A stretch of DNA of 64,000 nucleotides from Azospirillum agricola (lineage in GTDB: Bacteria; Pseudomonadota; Alphaproteobacteria; Azospirillales; Azospirillaceae): positions 1 to 64,000 of the forward strand of contig NZ_JAGINM010000027.1 of the NCBI RefSeq assembly GCF_017876095.1. Direction: 5' to 3'. The position numbers and the translations under genes were made by a program. The notes beneath the pieces are model-generated. The model did not search any database. It was not told the origin of the DNA and saw only the letters and a program-made list of their open reading frames with translations. Shown in pieces: positions 41,347 through 49,623 of this stretch; position 1 is the stretch's first letter, and every line of letters begins with the position of its first letter.

Positions 41347-41861
41347 CGGCCCGAAGCAGTTTCCTCACTCCTGAGCAGCGGGCGGCCGAACTGTTTGGCC
41401 CATGCACATGCTCTGTCGAATTTACGTCGTGCGATAGGACGGCTCCTGATTGTGCTCGTTGTAATTGGTCTGCCGATGTTGCGTCCATCATCGCCGATGC
41501 GGTGGCGGCCGAGACTGATCGGTGCACCCATGGCCGCGAGCAAGCGCACCGGCATAGCGAGCGCCCTATGAAGCGTGCATTCCGCCTGCTGGCAGAGGGG
41601 GCATGGATTGCCATCCACGTCATCATCTTCATTGCCGGGATAGTGGTCTGGGTGAGCATGTCCCCGTCGATGCAGATCGCATCGGCCATCTTCATGGCCG
41701 GCGGCTTGATCGGCGGCGCCATCCACTTTCGCAAGCCGACCGACATCGTGTTGCGCTGTGATGTCATTGACGGCCTGAACGCCACCGTTTCCGGCGGCGG
41801 CCACGTCTATGTCGTGGCCCCGAATGCCAAGGGCGTGAATGCGAAAGGAGTCGCTCAATGA
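41343..41861 (+). CDS. Two-span membrane protein with Cys-rich N-terminus (172 aa)
   Basis: GTG 41343 overlaps the upstream stop. The N-terminal 45 residues have six Cys (FGPCTCSVEF, CDRTAPDCARC), then residues 85-105 and 108-128 are hydrophobic (GAWIAIHVIIFIAGIVVWVS). The C-terminus is beta-like. A second start at ATG 41568 (MKRAFRLLAEGAW) could give the membrane part alone. The function is unknown. Confidence 0.55.
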   Translation: MTARSSFLTPEQRAAELFGPCTCSVEFTSCDRTAPDCARCNWSADVASIIADAVAAETDRCTHGREQAHRHSERPMKRAFRLLAEGAWIAIHVIIFIAGIVVWVSMSPSMQIASAIFMAGGLIGGAIHFRKPTDIVLRCDVIDGLNATVSGGGHVYVVAPNAKGVNAKGVAQ

Positions 41862-42232
41862 CCGCCCTCGCCACTGGGGTTGTGGGCGCCGACATCGTGC
41901 GCCTGATTGCCGGCCACAGGTTCGACCTCTCCAACGAGAAGGTGGCCCAAGCCGAGCTCGAATCCATTCTGATCAAGGCGGAGATTCCGTTCGAGCGGGA
42001 GCATCGGCTTTCGGCCCGCGACATCGTCGACTTCCTTGTCGACGGTGGGGTCGCCGTGGAGATGAAGATTCGCGGTCATCAGAAGATGGCCGTGTACCAG
42101 CAGCTCGCCCGGTACGCCCGTCATGAGACAGTGAGGGAGGTGGTGCTGATCACCAATATGGCGATGGGCCTGCCGGAGGAGATCGAAGGCAAGCCTGCGT
42201 GGTATGCGTCCCTCGGGCGGGGGTGGCTGTGA
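41858..42232 (+). CDS. PD-(D/E)XK nuclease-like phage protein
   Basis: This 124-residue protein has FEREHRLSARDIVDFLVDGG followed by VAVEMKIRGHQKMAVYQQLA, giving E..D...ExK, then RYARHETVREVVLIT and GKPAWYASLGRGWL. This layout is a common family of small phage nucleases with a restriction-like fold. It immediately precedes an SNF2 helicase gene, so both may process the same DNA structure. Confidence 0.75.
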   Translation: MTALATGVVGADIVRLIAGHRFDLSNEKVAQAELESILIKAEIPFEREHRLSARDIVDFLVDGGVAVEMKIRGHQKMAVYQQLARYARHETVREVVLITNMAMGLPEEIEGKPAWYASLGRGWL

Positions 42233-43959
42233 TGGCCGGCGCTCGCACTTATGGGGGCCTGCGTCTGGTCGAGAACGGCCGAACCTGGGAACTCGACAAG
42301 ATCGAGCCGCACGTCTCGATCCGGCTGAAGCAGCTTTTCCCCCGGATCCCCAAGGGGGAGATTCCGCCCTACCGTCTGCCGCACACCGACATTCTCGACG
42401 CGGATCTGGACTGGTTCACGACCCGCTATCCGCTGGCCATCACGGATGAGGATTATGCCGCGCTCACCGGCGGCCGGACGGAGTTCGAGCGGAAGCAGGC
42501 GGAGATGGAGCGGATCCTCCTCCCCACCTATCAGCCGCCAGCCGTGCTCGGGCTCCGGGAGGGGGAGATCCAGCGTCTGTATCAGGCGCAGGCGGTGGCG
42601 CTCCTCCAGCGGCGCGGCAAGCTGCTACTGGGTGACGAGGGGGGCTTGGGAAAAACGTACTCGGCGGGCCAGTTCCTGTGCGCAACGCCCGATGCGCTCC
42701 CGGCCGCGGTGGTGTGCGACCCGCACATGCAGAAGCAGTGGAAGGAGAAGCTGGAGACGCACACGAATCTCCGGGTGTGCGTGATCAAGGTCGGGACGCC
42801 GTTCATCACCAAGGTGGTGAAGGGTGAGCGGGTGTCGGTGCCCTACGAGCTGCCGCCGGCCGATGTCTACGTGTTCCGGATCTCCCAGATCGCGGGATGG
42901 GCGGAGATCTTCGCCACCGGCCTGTTCCGCTCGGCCATCTACGACGAGCCACAGTCGTTGCGCACGGGCGCCGGCACGGCCAAGGGCCAAGCGGCGAAGG
43001 TGCTGTCGGCAAACGTGATCTACCGATGCGGCCTCACCGCGACGCCGATCTACAATTACGGCACCGAGATGTGGAACGTGATGCAGTTCATCGACGACAC
43101 GGTCCTCGGTGACTGGGACGATTTCCGCCGCGAGTGGTGCAACGATCTGGGCAAGATCCGGGATCCCAAGGCGCTTGGAACTTACCTACGGGAACAGCAC
43201 GCCATGCTCCGCCGGCTGAAGGCCGACGTCGGGCTGGAACTGCCGAAGGTGTCGCGCATCGTCGAGCACGTGGAGAACGACGCCGGGGAGCTGCGCAGCA
43301 TCGAGGAGTTGGCGCACAAGCTGGCGATCCGCGCGACAACGGGCGCGTTCACCGAGCGCGGCCAAGCCGCCCGTGACCTCGACATGATGGTCAGGCAGCA
43401 GACGGGCATTGCGAAGGCCAAGGCGGTGGCGCAGTTCGTGCGCATGCTGTTGGAAGCCGACGAGCCGGTGGTGCTCTGGGGCTGGCACCGGCAGGTCTAC
43501 GAGATCTGGCTCCGGGAGCTCGCCGAGTTCCATCCGGCCATGTACACGGGATCGGAAACCGCATCGGCCAAGTGCAAGAGCCTGGACGCCTTCCTGGCGG
43601 GCGAGACGGATCTCCTCATCATGTCGTTGCGCTCCGGCGCCGGTGTCGATGGGCTCCAGCATCGCTGCTCCACCGGCGTCTTCGGTGAGCTCGACTGGTC
43701 CCCCGGCATTCACCAGCAGTGTGTTTGGCGCCTGGACCGCGACGGCCAGAAGAATCCCGTCACCGCCTTCTTCCTGGTGACCGACGACGGGAGCGACCCG
43801 CCCATCATGGAAGTGCTCGGAATCAAGGCCAGCGAGGCGCAGGGCGTCGTTGACCCGCACCTGGGGGTGCAGCAGGTCGACACGGACATGTCGAACGTCC
43901 GGAAGCTGGTGGAACGGTATCTCGACAAGAAGCGCAGCAGCGCGAAGGAGGCGGCATGA
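42232..43959 (+). CDS. SNF2-like DEAD/DEAH-box helicase
   Basis: This 575-residue protein has Walker A GDEGGLGKT (134-142), a Walker B variant YDEPQS (DEPQ instead of DEAH, 238-241) and motif III GLTATPIYN (about 267). The C-terminal lobe has the SNF2-like VVLWGWHRQVYEIWL, LIMSLRSGAGVDGLQ and a motif VI-like QQCVWRLDRDGQKNPV. Such ATPases translocate on duplex DNA. ATG 42232 overlaps the upstream stop, and the next gene begins in its stop, so nuclease, helicase and DndC-like protein are co-translated. Confidence 0.88.
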   Translation: MAGARTYGGLRLVENGRTWELDKIEPHVSIRLKQLFPRIPKGEIPPYRLPHTDILDADLDWFTTRYPLAITDEDYAALTGGRTEFERKQAEMERILLPTYQPPAVLGLREGEIQRLYQAQAVALLQRRGKLLLGDEGGLGKTYSAGQFLCATPDALPAAVVCDPHMQKQWKEKLETHTNLRVCVIKVGTPFITKVVKGERVSVPYELPPADVYVFRISQIAGWAEIFATGLFRSAIYDEPQSLRTGAGTAKGQAAKVLSANVIYRCGLTATPIYNYGTEMWNVMQFIDDTVLGDWDDFRREWCNDLGKIRDPKALGTYLREQHAMLRRLKADVGLELPKVSRIVEHVENDAGELRSIEELAHKLAIRATTGAFTERGQAARDLDMMVRQQTGIAKAKAVAQFVRMLLEADEPVVLWGWHRQVYEIWLRELAEFHPAMYTGSETASAKCKSLDAFLAGETDLLIMSLRSGAGVDGLQHRCSTGVFGELDWSPGIHQQCVWRLDRDGQKNPVTAFFLVTDDGSDPPIMEVLGIKASEAQGVVDPHLGVQQVDTDMSNVRKLVERYLDKKRSSAKEAA

Positions 43960-45158
43960 ACCGCGCACAATCCACCCTCTGGGACGACATGCGGACCACG
44001 CTGTCCGATGCCATCGACCTCACGGCGCAGAGCCTGTGCGCCTACGGCCCCCAGCACGAGCATTGGGCGATCGCCTACAGCGGGGGCAAGGACAGCTCGG
44101 CGACGCTGACTGTTATCATGCACCTGATCGAGACCGGGCGTGTGCCGGCCCCGAAGTCGCTGACGGTCGTCTACGCCGACACGCGGATGGAACTGATCCC
44201 GCTGGCTCACGCCGCGCAGCAGATCATGGCGCATCTCCGCGCCCGCGGCATCGATGTCCGGATCGCCGTAGCGCCCATGGACCTGCGCCTGCTGGTTTAC
44301 ATGCTCGGGAGGGGCGTGCCGCCGCCCTCGAACTCGTTCCGTTGGTGCACCCGCCAGATCAAGGTGGAGCCGATGCAGGAGGTGTTGGCGAACATGCTGT
44401 TCAGCACGCCCGGCACAATCCTGATGCTAACCGGAGTCCGTGTCGGCGAGAGCGCCCAGCGTGACGCCCGGATCGCGCTCTCCTGCGGCAAGGACGGCGC
44501 CGAATGCGGTCAGGGCTGGTACCAGGAAGTGCTGCCCGAAGCGCCCGGCATCCGGGGGCGGATCGCGACGCTCGCGCCGATCCTGCACTGGCGGGTGTGC
44601 CAAGTCTGGGACTGGCTGATGTTCGAGGCCCCGGCGCTGGGCTGGCCGACCACCGACATCGCCGTGGCCTACGGCGGAGATGAGGCGGCGGAGATCAACG
44701 CCCGCACCGGCTGCACCGGCTGCGCCCTGGCCAGCCGGGACGTCGCGCTTGAGACGGTAATTCGGTCTCTGCTCTGGGCTTACCTCACGCCGTTGATGGG
44801 CCTGAAGCCGCTGTACCGTGAACTGCGCCTCCCGAAGTGGCGGCTGCGCAAGACGGGGCTGGACGCGGACGGAGCGGTCGCCACCGGCAAGAACAAGCAG
44901 CGCATGGGCCCCCTCACGCTGGACGCACGGCGGATGGGTCTGGAGCGAGTGCTGGGCATCCAGAACGAATGCAACGAGGCGGCAACCCGGCTCGGCCGCC
45001 CACTGGTCGACCTGATCAACCCGGAAGAGGAGAGCCGGATCCGCGAGCTGATCGCCGCGGAGACGTGGCCGCAAGGCTGGGATGGCGACGAGCCGACCGG
45101 TGACGTGCCGCTGGACACGGTCTACGCCGACGGCCTGATCCAGAAGCTGCTGGTCTGA
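43956..45158 (+). CDS. DndC-like PAPS reductase/sulfurtransferase-fold protein
   Basis: This 400-residue protein has an N-type ATP pyrophosphatase loop (AYSGGKDSSATL, residues 40-51), then FRWCTRQIK with Cys131 and GVRVGESAQRD. Two Cys (177, 184) and a C-x2-C (TGCTGCALAS, 253 and 256) follow, with LHWRVCQVWDWL between. The order resembles DndC, the 4Fe-4S enzyme of DNA phosphorothioation, and related phage PAPS-reductase-like proteins. There is no dndA, B, D or E in the window. The gene is coupled by ATGA to the SNF2 helicase. It could add sulfur to DNA or another nucleotide, or act on adenylated metabolites. Confidence 0.75.
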   Translation: MNRAQSTLWDDMRTTLSDAIDLTAQSLCAYGPQHEHWAIAYSGGKDSSATLTVIMHLIETGRVPAPKSLTVVYADTRMELIPLAHAAQQIMAHLRARGIDVRIAVAPMDLRLLVYMLGRGVPPPSNSFRWCTRQIKVEPMQEVLANMLFSTPGTILMLTGVRVGESAQRDARIALSCGKDGAECGQGWYQEVLPEAPGIRGRIATLAPILHWRVCQVWDWLMFEAPALGWPTTDIAVAYGGDEAAEINARTGCTGCALASRDVALETVIRSLLWAYLTPLMGLKPLYRELRLPKWRLRKTGLDADGAVATGKNKQRMGPLTLDARRMGLERVLGIQNECNEAATRLGRPLVDLINPEEESRIRELIAAETWPQGWDGDEPTGDVPLDTVYADGLIQKLLV

Positions 45159-45169
45159 GGAGAGCCCGC

Positions 45170-45352
45170 ATGACCAGAGCCCACGACATCGCCGTAGAGC
45201 ACTGCCTCACCATGAAGCTTGCCGGCCTGAAGCCGTGCGACGTCCTCGCGCCGATCGGCTTCCCCCACAACCCCCAGACCAGTTGGGATGCGGCCGTCCG
45301 GCTGGTGGCCCGCGCCTGGTCGAAACTCGACACCAAGAGGTCTGCATCATGA
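45170..45352 (+). CDS. Hypothetical protein (60 aa)
   Basis: Contains AHDIAVEHCLTMKLAGLKPC and a helix AAVRLVARAWSKLD. It is unrecognised. A GAGGAG site lies upstream of ATG 45170. Its stop overlaps the next start (ATGA). Confidence 0.55.
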   Translation: MTRAHDIAVEHCLTMKLAGLKPCDVLAPIGFPHNPQTSWDAAVRLVARAWSKLDTKRSAS

Positions 45353-46308
45353 CGGCCGAGCAGCAGCAGGAGAAGAAGCGGCATCCGTGGTTGAAGTGGT
45401 ATCCGGCCGATTGGCGCCAGGAGATCACGCTCCGCACATGCAGCCGGGCGGCGCGGTCTCTGTGGCTCGACATGCTCGGCCTGATGCATGAGTCGGCCGT
45501 GCGTGGTCACCTTCTCATCAACGGTGTGGCGCCGGACGTCATGACTCTGGCCGATGCTCTGGGGGATTCGCCGCGGGACATTCGCCGCTGGCTGGATGAA
45601 CTGGAGTTGAAAGGGGTTTTCAGCCGCCTTGAAGATGGGACCATCATCTCCCGGCGCATGGTCCGCGACACCGCGAAGGCGGCGCGCGACAAGGCGAACG
45701 GCAAGACCGGCGGCAACCCCAAGCTTAAGGCTTCCGATAACCCCGAGGGGCCGAAGGGGGATAAGGAGGGGGTTAACCCCCAGGATAAAGCCCATATGCC
45801 AGAGGCCAGAATCCAGAATGTTGTTGTTCCGGCGGATGCCGAAACCAACAACAACGGATCGGATTTGATCGAGGCATTCGATGCTGCGCTTATCGCCACG
45901 TGGGGCGAGAGAGCGCGTCGGAGGAAGCCGCACGCCACCGACGCCAAGACTGCGCGCCAGTGGGCAGCAGACGGCCTGACCACGAGCATGGCGGCCGAGG
46001 TGTTCCGGATCCACTGCGGGAAGATGCAGGAACGGGGCACCGCGCGTTTGCCCTGGAGCCTCAAAGTCTTCGAGGACGATGTGCGCGGGGCCTTGGCCGC
46101 CGCCGCTGCGCGCCCGGTCGCCGCTGCATCGGGTGAGCGGCGCGAGAGCGATGACCGTGCTCGGTGGCGCTCTCGGCTGACGGGCTATGCCGCCGGCAGC
46201 CCCTGGGTGACCGGGTGGGGGCCGAAGCCGGGAGAGCGCGGCTGCGATGCGCCGGCGGATCTCGTTGCCGAGATCCTCGGCGACCTGCGCCAGGAAGTCG
46301 CGCTCTGA
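45349..46308 (+). CDS. Phage replication-organiser-like protein (DUF1376-type winged helix)
   Basis: The N-terminal 100 residues (HPWLKWYPADWRQEITLRTC, then RSLWLDMLGLMHESAV and IRRWLDELELKGVFSRLEDG) match the winged-helix domain of phage replisome organisers and DUF1376 proteins. A charged linker follows, and a C-terminal DnaT/helicase-loader-like part (FDAALIATWGERARRRKPHA). Such proteins bind the phage origin and load a helicase. No phage helicase of DnaB type is seen here, so host DnaB is the probable partner. Confidence 0.7.
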   Translation: MTAEQQQEKKRHPWLKWYPADWRQEITLRTCSRAARSLWLDMLGLMHESAVRGHLLINGVAPDVMTLADALGDSPRDIRRWLDELELKGVFSRLEDGTIISRRMVRDTAKAARDKANGKTGGNPKLKASDNPEGPKGDKEGVNPQDKAHMPEARIQNVVVPADAETNNNGSDLIEAFDAALIATWGERARRRKPHATDAKTARQWAADGLTTSMAAEVFRIHCGKMQERGTARLPWSLKVFEDDVRGALAAAAARPVAAASGERRESDDRARWRSRLTGYAAGSPWVTGWGPKPGERGCDAPADLVAEILGDLRQEVAL

Positions 46309-46871
46309 TGGCCAAGCGGCAATCTCCCTTCCGTGTCGAGTGCGCCCAGTGCGGCGCGACCGATCTGTTCATGCCGGGGTCCCTGACAGCGGGATGGACG
46401 CCGGTCCACGCCCAGGCGGAGGCGAAGGGCTGGTCAGGGCTGCGCGCCCGTCCTCTCTGCCCGTTGTGCACCGCCTCGGCCAACCGTTCGGCAACCTCCC
46501 CCACCACGAAACCCCCGGCATGCGCTGCGCGGCCGGCGATGACGCAGGAGAACACGATGGGCACGAATCCCGCCGGCAGCAAGGCGGAGACTGCGCAGGT
46601 CCGGGAGCCGTCGCTGGCCGAGACGGCGACGATCTTTAAGAAGCTGGACGAGGTCTTTGAGCGCGGTCGCTATCTCGACCGGTGGTCGGATCGCAAGGTC
46701 GGGGAAGCGCTGAATCTCCCCTGGGCATTGGTCGCCAAGGTGCGCGAGCAGCTGCTGGGCCCGCTCAAGGAGGACCCGGCAATCACCGCTTTGCGCAGTG
46801 AGGTCGAGCAGCTCGAAGAGATGGTCCTGGAGGTGAAGGAAAAGCTCCGGGTGATGTCGGCGGCGGCCTGA
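46308..46871 (+). CDS. Zinc-ribbon protein with helical C-terminus (187 aa)
   Basis: Residues 1-55 contain CAQCGATDLF and CPLCTAS, a zinc ribbon. Residues 95-185 are helical, with KKLDEVFERGRYLDRWSDRK and a coiled coil (ALRSEVEQLEEMVLEVKEKL). An internal ATG at about 46557 has its own AGGAG, so the C-terminal half may also be made separately. Last gene before a terminator-like hairpin. Confidence 0.6.
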   Translation: MAKRQSPFRVECAQCGATDLFMPGSLTAGWTPVHAQAEAKGWSGLRARPLCPLCTASANRSATSPTTKPPACAARPAMTQENTMGTNPAGSKAETAQVREPSLAETATIFKKLDEVFERGRYLDRWSDRKVGEALNLPWALVAKVREQLLGPLKEDPAITALRSEVEQLEEMVLEVKEKLRVMSAAA

Positions 46872-46881
46872 GCGTAAACGA

Positions 46882-46914
46882 AAACCGCCGCCCGGCTGGT
46901 CCCCGGAGCGGCGG
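46882..46914 (+). terminator. Hairpin after the early operon
   Basis: ACCGCCGC pairs with GCGGCGGT around a 16-base spacer that is itself partly complementary. It begins about 10 bases after the stop at 46871. No T-tract follows. Confidence 0.5.
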
Positions 46915-46932
46915 TGAATTCGTAAACAACAT

Positions 46933-46975
46933 CCACGTTGGAAATTATCCAAAAGCACAACCTAAGTCAACGTGG
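46933..46975. promoter_or_regulatory. Nested inverted repeats in front of the 46985 gene
   Basis: CCACGTTG (46933-46940) and CAACGTGG (46968-46975) are exact inverted copies 27 bases apart. Inside, TTGGAAATTATCCAA (46938-46952) is a second palindrome. The segment is AT-rich and lies 10-50 bases before ATG 46985, so it probably contains a promoter controlled by a dimeric or tetrameric regulator. Confidence 0.55.
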
Positions 46976-46984
46976 GGGTAATCC

Positions 46985-47581
46985 ATGAGTGCGGTTCCTG
47001 CGAGCAAGCCTCGGTCCGAACGCGCAAGCCGTCGCGCGATGATGCCGATCTCCACCGACATGGGAACGCCGGAGCGGGCGCTTCGGTCGGAGGGGATTGT
47101 CGTCGAGGCGCGGTCGATCTCTTCCGGCGGGATGATCCTCGCCGAGGGCGCTCGGGTGAAGGCGGAGAACGGGCTGGAACGGCTGTTCCTCCGCTGCCAG
47201 ATCGTCGACCGTCAGTTCCAGGCGGGGATGCGGTTTCGTGCCCTGTTCGCCCAGGCTGCCATGCCGGCGCAGATGACGAGCAGCTACGGTCAGCGCCGCG
47301 GGGGCGGCGGCGGACGGGAGGAGGAGGCTGACGCGCGGAACACGATGCGCAAGGCGATGGTGGGGGCGAAGCTCGCCGTCGAGCGGAAGGACGGCCAGCC
47401 GCTGCGCCTCACCACCACAGGGGAGACGCTGCAGCCTGTCGGTGGGGGCGTGTGCGTCACGCCGGCCGGCGCCGCGGTGATGGAAGCGGCCGGGCTGGAC
47501 GGGGATAGGTATCGGCTTCAGGATCTCCGCGCTGGGCTCAGCGCTTTGGCGGACTACTGGCGGATCGAGACAGAAGACTGA
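46985..47581 (+). CDS. Hypothetical protein, DUF6456-like (198 aa)
   Basis: The middle reads QIVDRQFQAGMRFRALFAQA and later EADARNTMRKAMVGAKLAVE, which resembles the DUF6456 region of small alphaproteobacterial and phage regulators. The N-terminus (MSAVPASKPRSERASRRAMM) is basic and disordered. DNA binding is possible. It has its own promoter region with two palindromes, unlike the preceding dense operon. Confidence 0.5.
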   Translation: MSAVPASKPRSERASRRAMMPISTDMGTPERALRSEGIVVEARSISSGGMILAEGARVKAENGLERLFLRCQIVDRQFQAGMRFRALFAQAAMPAQMTSSYGQRRGGGGGREEEADARNTMRKAMVGAKLAVERKDGQPLRLTTTGETLQPVGGGVCVTPAGAAVMEAAGLDGDRYRLQDLRAGLSALADYWRIETED

Positions 47582-47663
47582 ACGGAACGGGGCCGGGCGG
47601 CGGGGAAACATCCCCGCGCCAAGCCGGGTGCGGTAGTAACTGGAATGTCGAAGGGGAATGTGA

Positions 47664-48143
47664 GTGGCGAAATTCATGTTGGGCACGTTCTGGTATCGGG
47701 AAACGCTCGCCCTGGCCCAACGGCTGCACGACGGCCAGACCGATAAGGCGGGTGAGCCCTATTGGCGGCATCTGGAGCGGGTCGCGCAGCGGCTGGTGGA
47801 GCGGTTCCCCGACGCGACGAAGGCCCAGGTCCAGGCCGCCTTACTGCACGACGCGATCGAGGACGCCGGGGTGTCCGCCGAAGACCTCCGCGCCGCGGGG
47901 ATCGAGGAGGAGGCCATCGTCGCGATCCAACTGGTCAGCCGGAACCTGGGCCCGGCGGGCAGCTATCTGGAATGGATCGGCCGGATCGCCGCCAGCGGGA
48001 ATGTCACGGCGATCCGGGTCAAGCTGGCCGACAACCTGGACAACAGTGATCCCGCCCGGGTTGCTGCCCTCCCCGCCGGCCCCCGGATGGTCGCCGAGAA
48101 ATATGCCCCGGCGCGGGCGATCCTTGAGCGTGCGTTGCGATGA
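47664..48143 (+). CDS. HD-domain phosphohydrolase, (p)ppGpp hydrolase-like
   Basis: This 159-residue protein has the HD layout of RelA/SpoT hydrolase domains: TDKAGEPYWRHLERVAQRLV with the first His, AALLHDAIEDAGVSAEDL with the HD pair and ED, and IRVKLADNLDNSDPARV with the final Asp. Small alarmone hydrolases of this type degrade (p)ppGpp. A phage copy may damp the stringent response or counter alarmone-based defence. GTG 47664 follows GAAGGGGAA. Confidence 0.85.
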   Translation: MAKFMLGTFWYRETLALAQRLHDGQTDKAGEPYWRHLERVAQRLVERFPDATKAQVQAALLHDAIEDAGVSAEDLRAAGIEEEAIVAIQLVSRNLGPAGSYLEWIGRIAASGNVTAIRVKLADNLDNSDPARVAALPAGPRMVAEKYAPARAILERALR

Positions 48144-48391
48144 GCCGGAGAGCGAAGGTTCCCAGTGCGGCCCAAGCCAAGCGGATCGCCTATCTGTGGG
48201 GCGGAGGCAAGTCGTTTCCACATTACGCGACGTTGAACGCAACGAATGACGTTCTGGTCAGAGAGGGGTGGGTGGAGTCCGTGGGGGAGGAGATCACCTT
48301 TCCCAATGGGGCAAAGGGCGCCGTCTACGCTGTCAGCGCGGCGGGGGTAGAAGCTCTGGGGGCTTTCCTGGCGTCGCGGCGACCGGACTGA
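48140..48391 (+). CDS. Hypothetical protein (83 aa)
   Basis: A small alpha-beta protein (QAKRIAYLWGGGKSFPHYAT, VREGWVESVGEEITFPNG) resembling a winged-helix of the kind seen in phage proteins. Family not recognised. ATGA overlap with the HD gene. Confidence 0.6.
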   Translation: MSRRAKVPSAAQAKRIAYLWGGGKSFPHYATLNATNDVLVREGWVESVGEEITFPNGAKGAVYAVSAAGVEALGAFLASRRPD

Positions 48392-48400
48392 GGAGGCAAC

Positions 48401-48670
48401 ATGGCGGTCTACGTCGACAAGCAGCGCAACCGCTACCGGGGGATGGTCATGTGCCACATGCTGGCTGACACACTGGAGGAGCTGCACGCGATGGCCGACA
48501 GAATCGGTATGCGGCGGGAGTGGTTCCAGGGTGATGCCTCCACGCCGCACTATGACGTGTGCCTCACCCGTCGTTCACTCGCAATTCAGTATGGCGCGGT
48601 GGAGATTGGCCGGCGGGAAACCGTCGCGTTGATACGACGGCTCCGTCTATTACGCTACGTCAGTGCCTGA
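48401..48670 (+). CDS. DUF4031 domain protein
   Basis: The sequence starts MAVYVDKQRNRYRGMVMCHM and continues ADTLEELHAMADRIGMRREW, then STPHYDVCLTRRSLAIQYGA. This is the full DUF4031 pattern, a small family common in phages and alphaproteobacteria with unknown activity. Conserved His, Asp and Trp residues suggest a small enzyme. ATG 48401 follows AGGAGG. Confidence 0.85.
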   Translation: MAVYVDKQRNRYRGMVMCHMLADTLEELHAMADRIGMRREWFQGDASTPHYDVCLTRRSLAIQYGAVEIGRRETVALIRRLRLLRYVSA

Positions 48671-48684
48671 TCAAGTGGCGAGCT

Positions 48685-49464
48685 TCAGAAGAGGCTGCCC
48701 GGCAGAACCTCGATTGCCTCCACCACGATGGTTTCGCCGCGCTTCTCGCCGGTGACCTTGAGTACCCGACCATGGTAACCCTCGGCCTGCCCCCTGCTGA
48801 GCGGAGGGGAGGTTCGCCACGATCCGCCCCATTCATGAGGTGGCGCCCCTGTTCCCATGAGGTCGTATTCGAGGAACAGCGGACGGTCGAGATTGCGAAG
48901 GGATACGCTGGCAAGCCAACTGCCGTGCATTTCCTCCGCGGGCACCTGCTCGACCTCCTCAACCGGCCACACGTCCTCCGGAAATCCGGAGCGCAGAGCT
49001 TCTGCGGCGCCCGGAATGGCGTCGCGGTCGAAGACCCACCAATCCATCAGCACCCGCGTCGCGCTGTTTGGTGGCAGATCCTCATTCGGGATTCCGATGG
49101 ACGTGCGCATCACCAGTGCGTTTTTGTACAGGACGGCATGGATGGCAAGGATGTGCTGGCCCGACGCCGCTTTCCCCTCCAGGACCGCAGAGGGGGCGCC
49201 ACCACTATAGCTGCTCTCCGCTTCGGGCCAGATCGAGGAGGTATTGTCCAGGCAAAGCGGCAAGGCGGCCTGCAGCGCGGCGACGAGCTTCCGCCGGATA
49301 GTGGCATTGGAAATTCTGTAAGTTCGTGTCCCGTCATCAGCAAACCGGAGCGTTACCGCTGCGCGCCCATCTGGCAGCGTCTCCGCAGATACATGGCGAA
49401 CATGCGAGCAGAGAATGGCTTCGGTATAGGTGTGGTCGATGAAGTAGACGGGCGAGTGGAACAT
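48685..49464 (-). CDS. Hypothetical protein (259 aa)
   Basis: A protein of unknown family on the minus strand, converging with the DUF4031 gene. It contains GTRTYRISNATIRRKLVAAL and a Trp-rich C-terminal part (PPHEWGGSWRTSPPLSRG). A role cannot be inferred. It begins a mosaic zone with different gene orientation. Confidence 0.55.
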   Translation of the reverse strand: MFHSPVYFIDHTYTEAILCSHVRHVSAETLPDGRAAVTLRFADDGTRTYRISNATIRRKLVAALQAALPLCLDNTSSIWPEAESSYSGGAPSAVLEGKAASGQHILAIHAVLYKNALVMRTSIGIPNEDLPPNSATRVLMDWWVFDRDAIPGAAEALRSGFPEDVWPVEEVEQVPAEEMHGSWLASVSLRNLDRPLFLEYDLMGTGAPPHEWGGSWRTSPPLSRGQAEGYHGRVLKVTGEKRGETIVVEAIEVLPGSLF

Positions 49465-49623
49465 AGGGCCTCACGCTTGAGCAAGTGGGTTGCCGGCACT
49501 GCGGCACTCCGTCGTAAACCACAGCCTAGCACGCCTCGCGTGGCAACTGCGCGCACTCATGCCGCAGCGCTCTGACGGCGGTGACCATGAGCGGCGTTCG
49601 GACATATCGGATTTTCTGGAAAA

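Noticed and set aside
43956..45158. A complete Dnd phosphorothioation system
   Set aside because: Only a DndC-like gene is present; no dndA, dndB, dndD, dndE or restriction genes are visible in the window.
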